Positions 1-8,398 of a stretch of 64,000 bases of DNA are shown one piece after another (the first letter of the stretch is position 1; the number at the start of each line of letters is the position of its first letter). The translations under genes and the position numbers were made by a program. Location of the stretch: positions 1 through 64,000 of the forward strand of contig CANOLV010000013.1 in the NCBI GenBank assembly GCA_947567425.1. Direction: 5' to 3'. Origin of the DNA: an uncultured Porphyromonadaceae bacterium (GTDB lineage Bacteria; Bacteroidota; Bacteroidia; Bacteroidales; Muribaculaceae). The notes under the pieces are model-generated. The model made no database searches. It worked only from the letters and a program-made list of their open reading frames with translations, and was not told the DNA's origin.

Positions 1-39
1 GAGGTCCATCAGTTTGGTCTGGAAGTTTGAAGTTGCCAT
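1..39 (-). CDS. 5' fragment of a probable ECF sigma-70 factor
   Basis: Only the first 13 codons lie in the window (MATSNFQTKLMDL, starting at 39 on the minus strand). A Bacteroidetes-type promoter lies about 75 bases upstream of the ATG. The peptide resembles the start of Bacteroidales ECF sigma factors, which open with a short polar stretch followed by a helix of the form FxxxLxxLQ. That resemblance is from memory and rests on very few residues, so the product name is a guess; that a gene starts here is better supported by the promoter spacing. Confidence 0.35.
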   Translation of the reverse strand, partial: MATSNFQTKLMDL

Positions 40-113
40 AATGTCTTGTTTTAAGGGCAGTGAAGTATGATGTTTTAATTGTTTTGCAATCGTGTTACAA
101 AACGATTACGATG

Positions 114-144
114 CAAACTTAAGGATTATTCCCGAACCGTGCAA
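114..144 (-). promoter_or_regulatory. Bacteroidetes promoter for the leftmost gene
   Basis: On the minus strand a TTG (144-142) is followed after 20 bases by TAAGTTTG (121-114). This matches the Bacteroidetes housekeeping promoter (-33 TTG, 19-21 bases, -7 TAnnTTTG). It points to the partial gene starting at 39. Confidence 0.6.
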
Positions 145-551
145 ATATTTTTGCGATTATTTTTAATAAAAGTTGCGTCTAAAATAGTTAAAATATGTAA
201 AACAATTAATAATCAATGGAATAAGTGGTGAGAGAAGTTACACGGCTGTTACAAAGATGTCGATTTAGCGAGTGCTGGCGATAGAAGCCGACACTCTGAT
301 GGCCGAATGATGGATGGTTCTTGCCGTTGACGCGATTGTAACACAGATGTGTCGGCCGTCGGGCTGAATCTACTGATGGCAAACCGCAGGACGTTCCACC
401 GAGCGTTTTCTAATGGCATGCACGGCACTTGAAAGATATAACGAAAGGCTGTATCATAATGGAGCTCCTTTCAGATGCGATAGTCGCTTCATATTGACAC
501 AGCCCTCTATTGCAGAGTGCATCCTGCAGGATGCGGGGGAGTGTTTGCAGC
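145..551. other. Intergenic region without a recognised gene
   Basis: About 400 bases lie between the promoter of the leftmost gene and the end of mrp. The stretch near 120-230 is A+T-rich. Around 270-296 there is an imperfect inverted repeat (AGTG...GGC against GCC...CACT). No convincing ORF, RNA gene or strong terminator was seen; short ORFs near 413-640 run into mrp antisense and look like shadows. Confidence 0.4.
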
Positions 552-1661
552 TTATTGATGGGTGTGGACTTTCTCCGTGGGAGGAAGTTCGGAATTGCGT
601 TTTTCCACGGCTTTGTCCACCGCTTCGGCCAGGTCCATGAAAGCCATGCCGGTCATGGTGTCGGCCAGGGCTATCGGCGATCCGTTGTCGCCGCCTTCGC
701 AGATGCCGCATACCATAGGTATCTGTGCCAGAAGTTCCACTTTTAGCTTTTCGGCGAGTTCGACGGCTCCGTTGCGTCCGAATATGTAGTAGCGTTCAGT
801 CGGGTGCGCTTCAGGAGTGAACCATGCCATGTTCTCTACGATGCCGAGCACCGGCACGTTGACCTTCTCGTCGGTAAACATGGCTATTCCTTTCCGGGCG
901 TCGGCCAGGGCCACCTGTTGGGGGGTGCTGACTATTACCACGCCGGTTATAGGCAGAGTCTGCACGAGCGACAGATGGATGTCGCTTGTGCCGGGGGGCA
1001 TGTCGATCAGGAAATAGTCGAGCTCGCCCCACGATGCCTGGGTGATGAGCTGGTTGAGCGCGCGTGAGGCCATGGCGCCGCGCCACAGCACCGGACTCTC
1101 CTTGTCGACAAGAAATCCTATCGACAGGACTTTCACTCCGTAGCGCTCCACGGGCACTATGCGGTCCTGTCCTCCGGCATTCTCCATGTATATAGGTTCG
1201 TCCTCTACGCCAAACATCTTAGGCACTGACGGGCCGAAGATGTCTGCGTCAAGAAGTCCTACTTTGTAGCCTTTGCGGGCAAGTGCCACGGCAAGGTTGC
1301 TGGCCACGGTCGATTTGCCTACGCCGCCTTTACCCGACGACACTCCTATTATGTTCTTGACTCCCGGCAGCGGAGTCTCCTCCTGTCTTACCCCTGCCTG
1401 TTGGCGGAATTTGACGGAGATGTTGCCTTTGATGTCGACTTCGGGCGAGATGTATGTGGCGATGGCCGTCTCGGCCGCCTTCACGAGCGACTTGGCGAAT
1501 GGGTCGGTGGGTTTGTCGAATATCAGCGAGAAGCTGACTTTGTTGCCGTCGATTCTTATGTCGTCCTCCACCATGTCGAGTTCGACGATGTTTTTTCCGT
1601 TTCCCGGATAGCGCACGTTGGTCAGTGCGTCGAGTATCAGTTTCGGATATAAAGTTTCCAT
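552..1661 (-). CDS. mrp: Mrp/NBP35-family Fe-S cluster carrier ATPase
   Basis: A 369-residue cytosolic P-loop protein of the Mrp/ApbC family, which binds and transfers iron-sulfur clusters. An N-terminal DUF59/FeS-assembly region (about 1-85) precedes the deviant Walker A motif SSGKGGVGKS (108-117). A downstream DADIFGPS segment and DMPPGTSDIH are typical of the family. The usual CPxC cluster motif after ENM is absent (ENMAWFTPE). A CGIC lies further on near SICEGGDN-type sequence, so cluster ligation may differ from the enterobacterial protein, as I recall being common in Bacteroidetes. The gene ends without an obvious terminator. The trmB gene lies just upstream on the same strand, 24 bases away, so the two are probably co-transcribed. 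Confidence 0.93.
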   Translation of the reverse strand: METLYPKLILDALTNVRYPGNGKNIVELDMVEDDIRIDGNKVSFSLIFDKPTDPFAKSLVKAAETAIATYISPEVDIKGNISVKFRQQAGVRQEETPLPGVKNIIGVSSGKGGVGKSTVASNLAVALARKGYKVGLLDADIFGPSVPKMFGVEDEPIYMENAGGQDRIVPVERYGVKVLSIGFLVDKESPVLWRGAMASRALNQLITQASWGELDYFLIDMPPGTSDIHLSLVQTLPITGVVIVSTPQQVALADARKGIAMFTDEKVNVPVLGIVENMAWFTPEAHPTERYYIFGRNGAVELAEKLKVELLAQIPMVCGICEGGDNGSPIALADTMTGMAFMDLAEAVDKAVEKRNSELPPTEKVHTHQ

Positions 1662-1685
1662 TTCTAATATATTGTATGAAGTTTT

Positions 1686-2474
1686 TTAGTCGTTGGATTT
1701 AGCTGTCACTTTGGGAGCGCACAGTTCGGGACACTGGATCTCGCCCCGTGAAAAGCTTCTGTAGGTGTCAAATTCAATCTCTACCTCAGGCTCCGACAGT
1801 TCTGAATCGCGGTCGAGACGCCATGCGATGTACTTTATCGACAGGCCGCGGTCGAGCCACTGCTGCTCGTAGAAAGTGCGTATGTTCAGTATGTCGCTTG
1901 CTCCTTCCGGACTTTTATACAGGTCGGATGTGTCGGTGACTATCTCCAGTCCGTTGTGTCGGGCCATTATGGAGGTGTAGGTGTAGAGGAATGGGCTGTC
2001 GCTTTTAAGGTGCACCGTGCCGCCGTCCTTCAGCACCTGCCGGTATAGTCCGAGAAACCGTGTGCCGGTCAGACGCTTGTTGACCTTCTTCATCTGCGGG
2101 TCGGGAAATGTGATCCATATCTCGTCGACTTCATCCCGGGCGAAGAAGTAGGGTAGCAGTTCGATGCTGGTCCGGAGAAAGGCCGCGTTCGTGATGCCCT
2201 GTTCGCGCACCCGGCATGCACCCGTCCACATCCGGGCGCCTTTTATGTCGATGCCGATGAAGTTCTTGTCGGGAAACCGCTCGGCAAGTCCTACGGTGTA
2301 TTCGCCTTTGCCGCAGCCGAGTTCCAGCACGATTGGGTTGTCGTTGTGGAAATATTCCTCATGCCAGCGCCCTTTCATCGGGAATCCCTGTTCCTTAAGC
2401 ACTCCGAAAGGATATTGAAACACGCACTCCATCGTGGCCATATCATTGAATTTCTTTAATTTGTTCTTTCCCAT
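1686..2474 (-). CDS. trmB: tRNA (guanine-N7-)-methyltransferase TrmB
   Basis: Methylates G46 of tRNA using S-adenosylmethionine. The ATG at 2474 gives 262 residues beginning MGKNKLKKF, which suits the Bacteroidetes family. A longer frame to 2594 would run into the upstream LRR gene and is less likely. The SAM-binding motif [10 protein letters not shown] is at about 51-60, then [12 protein letters not shown], and the family signature [11 protein letters not shown] lies in the middle. It starts 23 bases after the stop of the LRR gene and is followed by mrp, all on the minus strand, suggesting a read-through operon S24-LRR-trmB-mrp. Confidence 0.93.
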   Translation of the reverse strand: MGKNKLKKFNDMATMECVFQYPFGVLKEQGFPMKGRWHEEYFHNDNPIVLELGCGKGEYTVGLAERFPDKNFIGIDIKGARMWTGACRVREQGITNAAFLRTSIELLPYFFARDEVDEIWITFPDPQMKKVNKRLTGTRFLGLYRQVLKDGGTVHLKSDSPFLYTYTSIMARHNGLEIVTDTSDLYKSPEGASDILNIRTFYEQQWLDRGLSIKYIAWRLDRDSELSEPEVEIEFDTYRSFSRGEIQCPELCAPKVTAKSND

Positions 2475-2497
2475 TTTTATAGTATTGGCAAAACTGT

Positions 2498-3655
2498 TTA
2501 TTTGACAAAAGTGAACGATCGGGGTCCGTACCCCTCGGCCCATACCCTTGCTATGTATATTGATCGCCCGAACGAAGAGATGTCCATCAGGCATTCAGGC
2601 GTTCCGGGCGTGATGGCCGACAATACCGTCCCGTGCAGGTCTATCAGCTCGACGCGGTTGATCGTAGTTCCTGCGGCCTCCACATGCAGGCGGTCGCCGT
2701 CGGTCGACATTCGGATGTCAGCGCCGGTAGTGCCGCCCGTCGTCGCATAGTCCGACGTGGTGAGGTCGATGTGGAAATCCTGCCACTGCGGTGCCGACAG
2801 GAAAGCCTGTGTCATGTCGGGAGCCACGGTCAGCTCTACGTTAGGTTGGTCGACGCCATTCCACACTGACTCTCCGGTGAGAGGCACGGCGGTGAGGTCC
2901 GATGCGTCGACATGGCGGAGCGAGTGCATACGCTCCATGGCGAAGTCCCCTGCATATTCGAGCGTGGCGGGCAGGCTGACATGCTCGGTGGCGTCGTTCC
3001 CCGATAGAGCGTAGGCTCCGATGCTTGAGGCATGGCTTTCGGCCAGAATCTTTGAAAGGTCAGCCCGGCTACATCCCGCAAACAGATAGGGTGGGAGGTC
3101 GCCCGCGCCTGTTGCGTCGACATGACTTAGGTCGGTGCAGCCCATGAACACACCTTCGCCAAGGATGATGGCCGACGGCGGGAGCTCCACTGATTTAAGC
3201 CCATGGCACAGGGCGAACGCCCATGCGCCTATGTAGGAAAGTCGGGTGCATCGGCCGAGATCGGCCTCCGTCAGGGCTGTCGACTGAAATGCCTCGTCGC
3301 CTATGGATAGCAGGCTGTCGGAGAATCCCACAGATTCAAGGGCGGTGCAGCCTCCGAACGCATTGCGTCCGATGTGCCTTACTCCGTGCGGTAGAGCTAT
3401 GCTTCTTACTTTCGTGCAGTGGGCGAATGCATACGGTCCGATGGAGTCGAGCGTGGAGGGAAGTTCGATGGTTTCAAATTCCGAGCCGGCAAATGCGCCC
3501 TCGCCTATAACGCGGACTCCTTCCGGCACCGTCAGCGCCGTGTCGCGGCATCCCGTGCAGGCATACTCGCCGATAGTGTCGGCGCCGGCACCGTAGGCCG
3601 CGTTCATGGCCGCGGCAATCATTAGCGTGCAGTATGTCAGGATTCCGGCCTTCAT
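2498..3655 (-). CDS. BspA-like leucine-rich-repeat secreted protein with T9SS-like C-terminus
   Basis: A 385-residue exported protein. An N-terminal signal peptide (about 1-22) is followed by roughly nine BspA/LRR_5 repeats (about 30-250) with the spacing IGxxAFxxCxxLxxVxLP. The last 70 residues contain [10 protein letters not shown], a short loop and a [12 protein letters not shown] segment ending in TFVK. This is the layout of a type A sorting domain of the type IX secretion system. Its ATG overlaps the TGA of the upstream S24 repressor gene (ATGA, 3655-3652), implying translational coupling. Such proteins usually sit on the cell surface in adhesion or protein binding; the ligand is unknown. 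A T9SS locus lies only 3 kb away. Confidence 0.85.
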   Translation of the reverse strand: MKAGILTYCTLMIAAAMNAAYGAGADTIGEYACTGCRDTALTVPEGVRVIGEGAFAGSEFETIELPSTLDSIGPYAFAHCTKVRSIALPHGVRHIGRNAFGGCTALESVGFSDSLLSIGDEAFQSTALTEADLGRCTRLSYIGAWAFALCHGLKSVELPPSAIILGEGVFMGCTDLSHVDATGAGDLPPYLFAGCSRADLSKILAESHASSIGAYALSGNDATEHVSLPATLEYAGDFAMERMHSLRHVDASDLTAVPLTGESVWNGVDQPNVELTVAPDMTQAFLSAPQWQDFHIDLTTSDYATTGGTTGADIRMSTDGDRLHVEAAGTTINRVELIDLHGTVLSAITPGTPECLMDISSFGRSIYIARVWAEGYGPRSFTFVK

Positions 3656-4356
3656 AGCTGCATCCTCACATTGACCACGGCTTTCACCGGATATAGGGCG
3701 CGTATGTCGTCGATGCGCACGTCCATCGAGTCGTAGTCTTCGTTTTTGCTTTTCAGTATCACGTATTGCGGGTCGGCGTGGCGACGCACGAATTTTACCA
3801 CTCGCCGGTTGTCCATCACTATGATGTATATCTGCCCCCAGACTATGTTGTCTATGTCGTTTTCGGGCAGAAACACTACGTATGCCCCGTCGTCGATGAT
3901 CGGTGACATCGAATCGCCTTGAGCCCTTACGGCCACCCAGTTGGGATTGAAGTCGGGCAGCATCAGATAGCCTTTGACATGCTCGCTGGTGTAGTCGCGC
4001 GACATCTCCGTTATGCCTGCCGCCACGTCGATGTCATATATGGGTATCGACCTGACGGATGCCGGTTGGGCCTCCGGCGTGAATCTGCCGGAACGGTCCG
4101 GTTCGGCGACGCTTTTTTCAAACGGGATTCCGAGACCTTCGAGCAACCAGCATTTCGACACATTGAGATTGACGATGATGCGGTTGATAAACGATTCGCT
4201 GACGGGCAGGCGTCCGCTGAGGTATTTCGAGACATTGGATGCGTCGATACCTATCAGTTTTGCCAGCCGCGACTGCGACAGGCCGCGCAGCGACATGATG
4301 TGGCGTATGCGGCCGATGATTTCGCTGTCGCTGGTCGAGGGTGTGGTGTCCGTCAT
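3652..4356 (-). CDS. XRE-family repressor with S24 (LexA-like) peptidase domain
   Basis: 234 residues from the ATG at 4356; the frame extends to 4407, but that part covers the promoter. Residues 10-65 form an XRE helix-turn-helix (GLSQSRLAKLIGIDASNVSKY). Residues about 105-230 form an S24 fold with Ser149 (QGDSMSP) and Lys188 (RRVVKFV) as the expected dyad, and an Ala-Gly at 113-114 that could be the self-cleavage site. Proteins of this type repress genes until RecA-stimulated self-cleavage, though some have non-SOS roles. It is translationally coupled to the downstream LRR gene. A perfect palindrome overlaps its own -33 element, so autoregulation is likely. Confidence 0.88.
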   Translation of the reverse strand: MTDTTPSTSDSEIIGRIRHIMSLRGLSQSRLAKLIGIDASNVSKYLSGRLPVSESFINRIIVNLNVSKCWLLEGLGIPFEKSVAEPDRSGRFTPEAQPASVRSIPIYDIDVAAGITEMSRDYTSEHVKGYLMLPDFNPNWVAVRAQGDSMSPIIDDGAYVVFLPENDIDNIVWGQIYIIVMDNRRVVKFVRRHADPQYVILKSKNEDYDSMDVRIDDIRALYPVKAVVNVRMQL

Positions 4357-4375
4357 AATCTGATTTGTTTTGTTG

Positions 4376-4407
4376 CAAAGATACATCTTTATATTGTATC
4401 TATACAA
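4376..4407 (-). promoter_or_regulatory. Promoter of the S24 repressor operon
   Basis: On the minus strand TTG (4407-4405), 21 bases, then TATCTTTG (4383-4376). The ATG follows about 20 bases downstream. Confidence 0.7.
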
Positions 4408-4408
4408 T
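4393..4408. promoter_or_regulatory. Palindromic operator candidate
   Basis: ATTGTATctATACAAT is a perfect inverted repeat with 7-base arms and a 2-base centre. It covers the -33 element of the S24 repressor promoter, the place where an autorepressor would block sigma factor. The dyad size suits a dimeric XRE protein. Confidence 0.6.
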
Positions 4409-4450
4409 CGCGTTCCGCTTTTTTAAGCAAAAAATATTAAAATCTGGAAC

Positions 4451-4471
4451 AATGGGAGACTTCCTCCCATT
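4451..4471. promoter_or_regulatory. 21-base inverted repeat upstream of the DUF3943 gene
   Basis: AATGGGAG acttc CTCCCATT, perfect 8-base arms with a 5-base spacer. It lies 30-51 bases before the ATG at 4502 and 20 bases before a -7-like TATATTTG (4491-4498), replacing the usual -33 region. There is no T-run on either side, so an operator is more likely than a terminator. It differs in sequence from the palindrome at 4393. Confidence 0.4.
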
Positions 4472-4501
4472 TAGTTGTTATAATAGAAAATATATTTGAG
4501 A

Positions 4502-5992
4502 ATGCGATTATTAATCACCACATTGCTGTGCTTTATGATGTCGGCTCTGTCTGCCTCGGCTCAGATGCCGATCAAGCTGCGTGTGCTCCCGGCCGTGAAG
4601 CCGGACAGCGTGGACGTGGAGTATTATTCGCGCAATCATTTCTGGCGTGCCGCGGGGGAGGTGGTCGGATTCAATCTCGGACTTTGGGCATTCGACCGCT
4701 ACGTGCAGAAGGGCGACTTCGCCTATATCTCCTGGAATTCTATACGCGAGAACTTCAAGCATGGTTTTAAATGGGACAACGACAAACTCGGCACCAACAT
4801 GTTCCTACATCCATACAACGGAAGTCTTTTCTACAATGCCGGACGCTCAAACGGATTCAACTATTGGCAGTCGGGACTTTTCGCTATAGGGGGAAGCGCC
4901 ATGTGGGAGATGTTCATGGAGTGCGAGTATCCCTCGACAAACGACATAATAGCCACTCCGATCGGCGGCATAGCCATAGGGGAGGTGTGCTTCAGGGCGT
5001 CTGATGCCATAATCGACGACCGCCTGACCGGATCGTCACGATTCGGGCGCGAACTGGCGGTATTCGCCATATCTCCGATGCGCTCCGTGACGCGTCTGCT
5101 CACAGGCGATGCATGGCGTGTGCGTCCTACACGGGGCCGGCTCTACGGCACCCCCAGTGTGGCCATTCAGTTTTCGCTCGGCACCCGCGGGTTGTTTCTC
5201 AACAATTCTGCCTCCAACTCGGCCGTGGGGGCGTGCGGGCAGATCGACATCGAGTATGGCGACCGCTTTGAGGTGACGAGTACAAAGCCGTTTGACTATT
5301 TCACGGTAAGTGCGAGCCTTAACGGCATGAACCGTCAGCCGGTGCTCGGACAACTTGAGATCAAGGGTCGCCTGCTGGCCCGTGAGATTTATGATGTGGC
5401 CGGTAAGCATCTGAGCGTGGGCATGTACCAGCATTACGACTATTTCGACTCCGACACCATACATGGCCGTGGCACCAAGAATACCAAAGTGCCGTTCAAA
5501 CTCGGCATTCCTGCCAGTCTGGGGTGCGGCTTCATGTACCGCGACGTAGACCGTTCGGGGTGGGTGATGGATGCCTACGGACATTTCAATGCCGTGATTC
5601 TGGGCTCGATTCTGTCTGACTACTATGATGTCGACGAGCGCAGTTATAATTTCGCAAGCGGATTTTCTCTGAAGGGCGGGGTCAACGCTGTGTTCGGGCG
5701 AGATAAATTCTCGGCCGGCATCAATGCCAATTACTACAGGCTCTACACATGGAAAGGATATAGGTCAAACACCAATCTGGAATTTTCCGATCCGAAGACG
5801 CTCGACGCTCAGGGCGACCACTCCAACGCGCATTTCCTCGTGGCTGAACTCCGGTCGGACTTCCGGATATGGAAGAAACTTTACCTGACGCTGTCGCTGT
5901 CGCACTATTGGCGCCGCACCAACTACCGCGACTACCCGTCGGTCAACTCATCGTCGACCGACATCCGCGCCATGCTCACCTACAAACTCTGA
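4502..5992 (+). CDS. DUF3943 outer-membrane-associated protein
   Basis: 496 residues from the ATG at 4502; a TTG two codons upstream is possible but follows directly on the -7-like sequence. A signal peptide (MRLLITTLLCFMMSALSASA) begins the protein. The DUF3943 core (about 45-180) holds the conserved blocks DRYVQKGDFAYISW, DNDKLGTNMFLHPY and STNDIIATPIGG. The rest (about 210-496) is made of alternating aromatic beta-strands ending in LTYKL, as in outer-membrane barrels. The function of the family is not known to me. It stands alone, with a hairpin directly after its stop. Confidence 0.85.
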   Translation: MRLLITTLLCFMMSALSASAQMPIKLRVLPAVKPDSVDVEYYSRNHFWRAAGEVVGFNLGLWAFDRYVQKGDFAYISWNSIRENFKHGFKWDNDKLGTNMFLHPYNGSLFYNAGRSNGFNYWQSGLFAIGGSAMWEMFMECEYPSTNDIIATPIGGIAIGEVCFRASDAIIDDRLTGSSRFGRELAVFAISPMRSVTRLLTGDAWRVRPTRGRLYGTPSVAIQFSLGTRGLFLNNSASNSAVGACGQIDIEYGDRFEVTSTKPFDYFTVSASLNGMNRQPVLGQLEIKGRLLAREIYDVAGKHLSVGMYQHYDYFDSDTIHGRGTKNTKVPFKLGIPASLGCGFMYRDVDRSGWVMDAYGHFNAVILGSILSDYYDVDERSYNFASGFSLKGGVNAVFGRDKFSAGINANYYRLYTWKGYRSNTNLEFSDPKTLDAQGDHSNAHFLVAELRSDFRIWKKLYLTLSLSHYWRRTNYRDYPSVNSSSTDIRAMLTYKL

Positions 5993-5998
5993 CATTCC

Positions 5999-6030
5999 CC
6001 TCCATGACCATCGTAGCCGGTACATGGAGG
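5999..6030 (+). terminator. Hairpin after the DUF3943 gene, terminator-like
   Basis: CCTCCATG (5999-6006) pairs with CATGGAGG (6023-6030) immediately after the stop at 5992. The T-run that follows is weak. The right arm and its flank (GGTACATGGAGGTCATAGG) resemble part of the palindrome cluster at 60968-60985, so this may be a copy of that repeat family used as a terminator. Confidence 0.45.
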
Positions 6031-6056
6031 TCATAGGTTGTATTTAGATATGTAGG

Positions 6057-6518
6057 TTATGGCTGTCGTAATTTGGGGCGGTGGCGGTCGATGAGGCGGC
6101 GCAGGTGTTTGTGCGGATCCGGCTTTTTGCACGTTTTGGAAGGTTGCGGAGCGTTTGGCTTTAGTTGTTGCGGATGTTCGACGTCCGGCAGTGGCTGCGG
6201 TTGCGGTTCGGGGTGGTTCGTGTGGTCGGTCGGTTGAGTCTCGGCTTTATGTTTGGCCGGGCGTGTCCGGGCGGTCTGCGCTTCCTTCCGGCGCAGACGG
6301 GCATTGCGTTGACGCGTGCGTCGGTCTACAATCTTCTTTATCAGCAGGAATGCCATCATCTCGGCGCCCTCCAGTCCGGCTGGTTCCGTCGATGCCGACT
6401 GGTATTCGCGTATCGCTTTTGTCAGGATTTCTCGTCTGTGTCCGGGCAGGAGGTTGATCATTTCGGTCCATTCGCGGTCAAATCGCGGCGTTCTGGGTCG
6501 GGTGGATGTGTGCTTCAT
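6057..6518 (-). CDS. Small basic, proline-rich hypothetical protein
   Basis: 153 residues from the ATG at 6518; a longer frame to 6767 overlaps the porT start and lacks family character. The N-terminal half (about 10-75) is a helical domain with EWTEMINLLPGHRRE and EGAEMMAFLLIKKIVDRR, reminiscent of small Bacteroidetes replication- or plasmid-associated domains (DUF6291-like; weak memory). The C-terminal half is Pro/Gln/His-rich and positively charged (PEPQPQPLPD...HLRRLIDRHRPK), hence probably disordered and able to bind nucleic acid. On the minus strand a -7-like TTAACTTTG is found near 6558-6566. No signal peptide. Function unknown. Confidence 0.6.
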   Translation of the reverse strand: MKHTSTRPRTPRFDREWTEMINLLPGHRREILTKAIREYQSASTEPAGLEGAEMMAFLLIKKIVDRRTRQRNARLRRKEAQTARTRPAKHKAETQPTDHTNHPEPQPQPLPDVEHPQQLKPNAPQPSKTCKKPDPHKHLRRLIDRHRPKLRQP

Positions 6519-6666
6519 AATGATATGTGTGTTAAGGTCTATAAATGATGTTTTCTGCAAAGTTAAGGCATAAATGCGCGGTTGATACTGCAAAATTGGG
6601 ATAAAATTTACCGGAGCTTTCGGTTTGCCGTCACAATATTGGGCCTGGAGGCTCGTTACAATAATA

Positions 6667-7398
6667 ATGAGTATCCGCAGAATCATATTACTATGTGTAT
6701 TGTCCATGGCCGGAATGGTCTGGACGGCCGGAGCCAGCGCCCAGCAGCGCAACGACAAGGTGCTCAACCGCCCTTACTCCGACCTGCGCCGCTGGCACAT
6801 GGGTTTCTCGGTAGGGGTTAATTCGCTTGACCTTGCCTTTACCCACAGCGGATTCGTGACGGCCGACGGTCAGAGCTGGTTTATGGAACAGCCCGACTTC
6901 TCGCCGGGTTTCTGCGTCAACGGGTTGTTTAATCTGCGTCTCAACGACTATTTCAGCGTCCGTCTGTCGCCCGGCATGTATTTCGGCAACCGCGTGGTGA
7001 AGATGCGCGACGACAACAGCGGGGCGGTCGAGCAGCAGAACCTGAAGTCGACCATGGTGGTGCTGCCCCTCGACATAAAGTTCGCCGCTCTGCGCTACCA
7101 CAATGTCCGTCCGTATCTGACGGCCGGAGTGATGGGCACGCTCGATCTGTCGAAGAAGCGCAACCGCGACCTGCTTCAGCTCAAGAGCACCGACATGATG
7201 CTCTCCGTAGGATTCGGATGCGACCTTTATCTGCCGTTTTTCAAGCTATGCCCCGAACTTAAGTTCTGCTTCGGACTGACCGATGTCATAAAGCACGACC
7301 GTCCGGACCTGGACGATGATCCTGACCGGCTTAAGTTTACCCAGTCGTTAACTAAGGCCACCCAGCAGATGGTGGTGCTAACTTTCTACTTTGAATGA
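6667..7398 (+). CDS. porT: PorT-family outer-membrane beta-barrel of the type IX secretion system
   Basis: 243 residues from the ATG at 6667, matching the usual PorT length. A signal peptide (about 1-25, ending ASAQQ) is followed by the family start NRPYSDLRRWHMGFSVGVN. Eight-stranded barrel segments follow, including VRPYLTAGVMGTLDLSKKR and LPFFKLCPELKFCFGL, the latter strongly conserved in PorT/SprT. The protein is needed for assembly or function of the T9SS in the outer membrane. Its TGA overlaps the ATG of porP (ATGA at 7395-7398), placing it as first gene of the porT-porP-gldKLMN operon. I saw no clear -7 element directly upstream. Confidence 0.82.
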   Translation: MSIRRIILLCVLSMAGMVWTAGASAQQRNDKVLNRPYSDLRRWHMGFSVGVNSLDLAFTHSGFVTADGQSWFMEQPDFSPGFCVNGLFNLRLNDYFSVRLSPGMYFGNRVVKMRDDNSGAVEQQNLKSTMVVLPLDIKFAALRYHNVRPYLTAGVMGTLDLSKKRNRDLLQLKSTDMMLSVGFGCDLYLPFFKLCPELKFCFGLTDVIKHDRPDLDDDPDRLKFTQSLTKATQQMVVLTFYFE

Positions 7399-8381
7399 TG
7401 CGCGGTTGGATCAGAATTCTGGCAGTCACGGCATTATGGGCCATTGCGGTTCTGTCGGCCCCTTACGCCTCGGCGCAGGTCGACGCGCAGTTTACGCAGT
7501 ACTACGAGGTTCCGGCCTATTATAATGCCGGAGCTATAGGCCGCATCGACTATCTGCGCATCCGCGGCGGTTCGCGCATGCAGTGGGTGGGCATACCGAA
7601 GGCTCCGAAGACGTTTCTTGCCGCGGCCGACATGCCCCTTAAGCTTTTGGGCAAGAGGGTCGGAGTGGGGCTGCTGCTGCAACAGGAGAGCATGGGACTT
7701 TACAGCAACTTTACCCTAGGAGCGCAGTTCGCGTATAAGCTGAAGCTGTTCAAGGGAGAGCTTTCCATCGGACTTCAGATCGGCATGATCGACGAGGGAT
7801 TCAAAGGCTCGCAGGTGATATTGCCCGACGATGACGACTACCATGAAGGCTCCGACGAGGGCATCCCCAATACCGACATCCACGGCACGTCGATGGATCT
7901 TGGACTGGGAGTGTTCTACACCCACCGTCTGTTCTGGGCCGGACTGTCGGTGACACATCTCAACGAGCCGGCCATCACGATGACCGCCGACGGCACTGAG
8001 GCTAAAGAATATGAGTTCAAGGCCGGCCGGGTGCTATATTTCATGGCCGGAAGCAATATTCCGATAAAAAACACGTTATTTGAAATACAACCGTCGGTCA
8101 TGGTCAAGTCCGACCTGACATTCACCACGGCGGAGGCCACGGCGCGTGTCAGATACAATAAGTTCCTGACCGCCGGCGTGGGCTATCGCTACAATGACGC
8201 CGTGTCGCTGATACTTGGCGCCGAATACAAAGACTTCTTTATCGGCTATAGCTACGACTATTCCATATCGGAGATCTCCAAGGCAAGCAACGGCAGCCAT
8301 GAAATCTGGGCCGGATACAAGCTTAAGCTCGATCTGGGCGAGAAGAACAAGCACAGACACAAGAACATACGCATAATGTAA
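7395..8381 (+). CDS. porP: PorP/SprF-family type IX secretion membrane protein
   Basis: 328 residues: signal peptide (about 1-27, ending YASAQV), then the family opening DAQFTQYYEVPAYYNAGAIG, an outer-membrane barrel with many Gly/aromatic strands, and a YKLKLDLG end. PorP/SprF proteins are outer-membrane partners of the T9SS trans-envelope complex and of attached cargo. Two ATGs are adjacent (7395 and 7398); the first overlaps the porT stop. It lies 17 bases before gldK. Position directly ahead of gldK is as in Porphyromonas porPKLMN. Confidence 0.92.
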   Translation: MMRGWIRILAVTALWAIAVLSAPYASAQVDAQFTQYYEVPAYYNAGAIGRIDYLRIRGGSRMQWVGIPKAPKTFLAAADMPLKLLGKRVGVGLLLQQESMGLYSNFTLGAQFAYKLKLFKGELSIGLQIGMIDEGFKGSQVILPDDDDYHEGSDEGIPNTDIHGTSMDLGLGVFYTHRLFWAGLSVTHLNEPAITMTADGTEAKEYEFKAGRVLYFMAGSNIPIKNTLFEIQPSVMVKSDLTFTTAEATARVRYNKFLTAGVGYRYNDAVSLILGAEYKDFFIGYSYDYSISEISKASNGSHEIWAGYKLKLDLGEKNKHRHKNIRIM

Positions 8382-8398
8382 TTATATTACCGAAAGAT

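Noticed and set aside
413-746. Short plus-strand frames at the end of mrp
   Set aside because: They overlap mrp antisense and show no family features.
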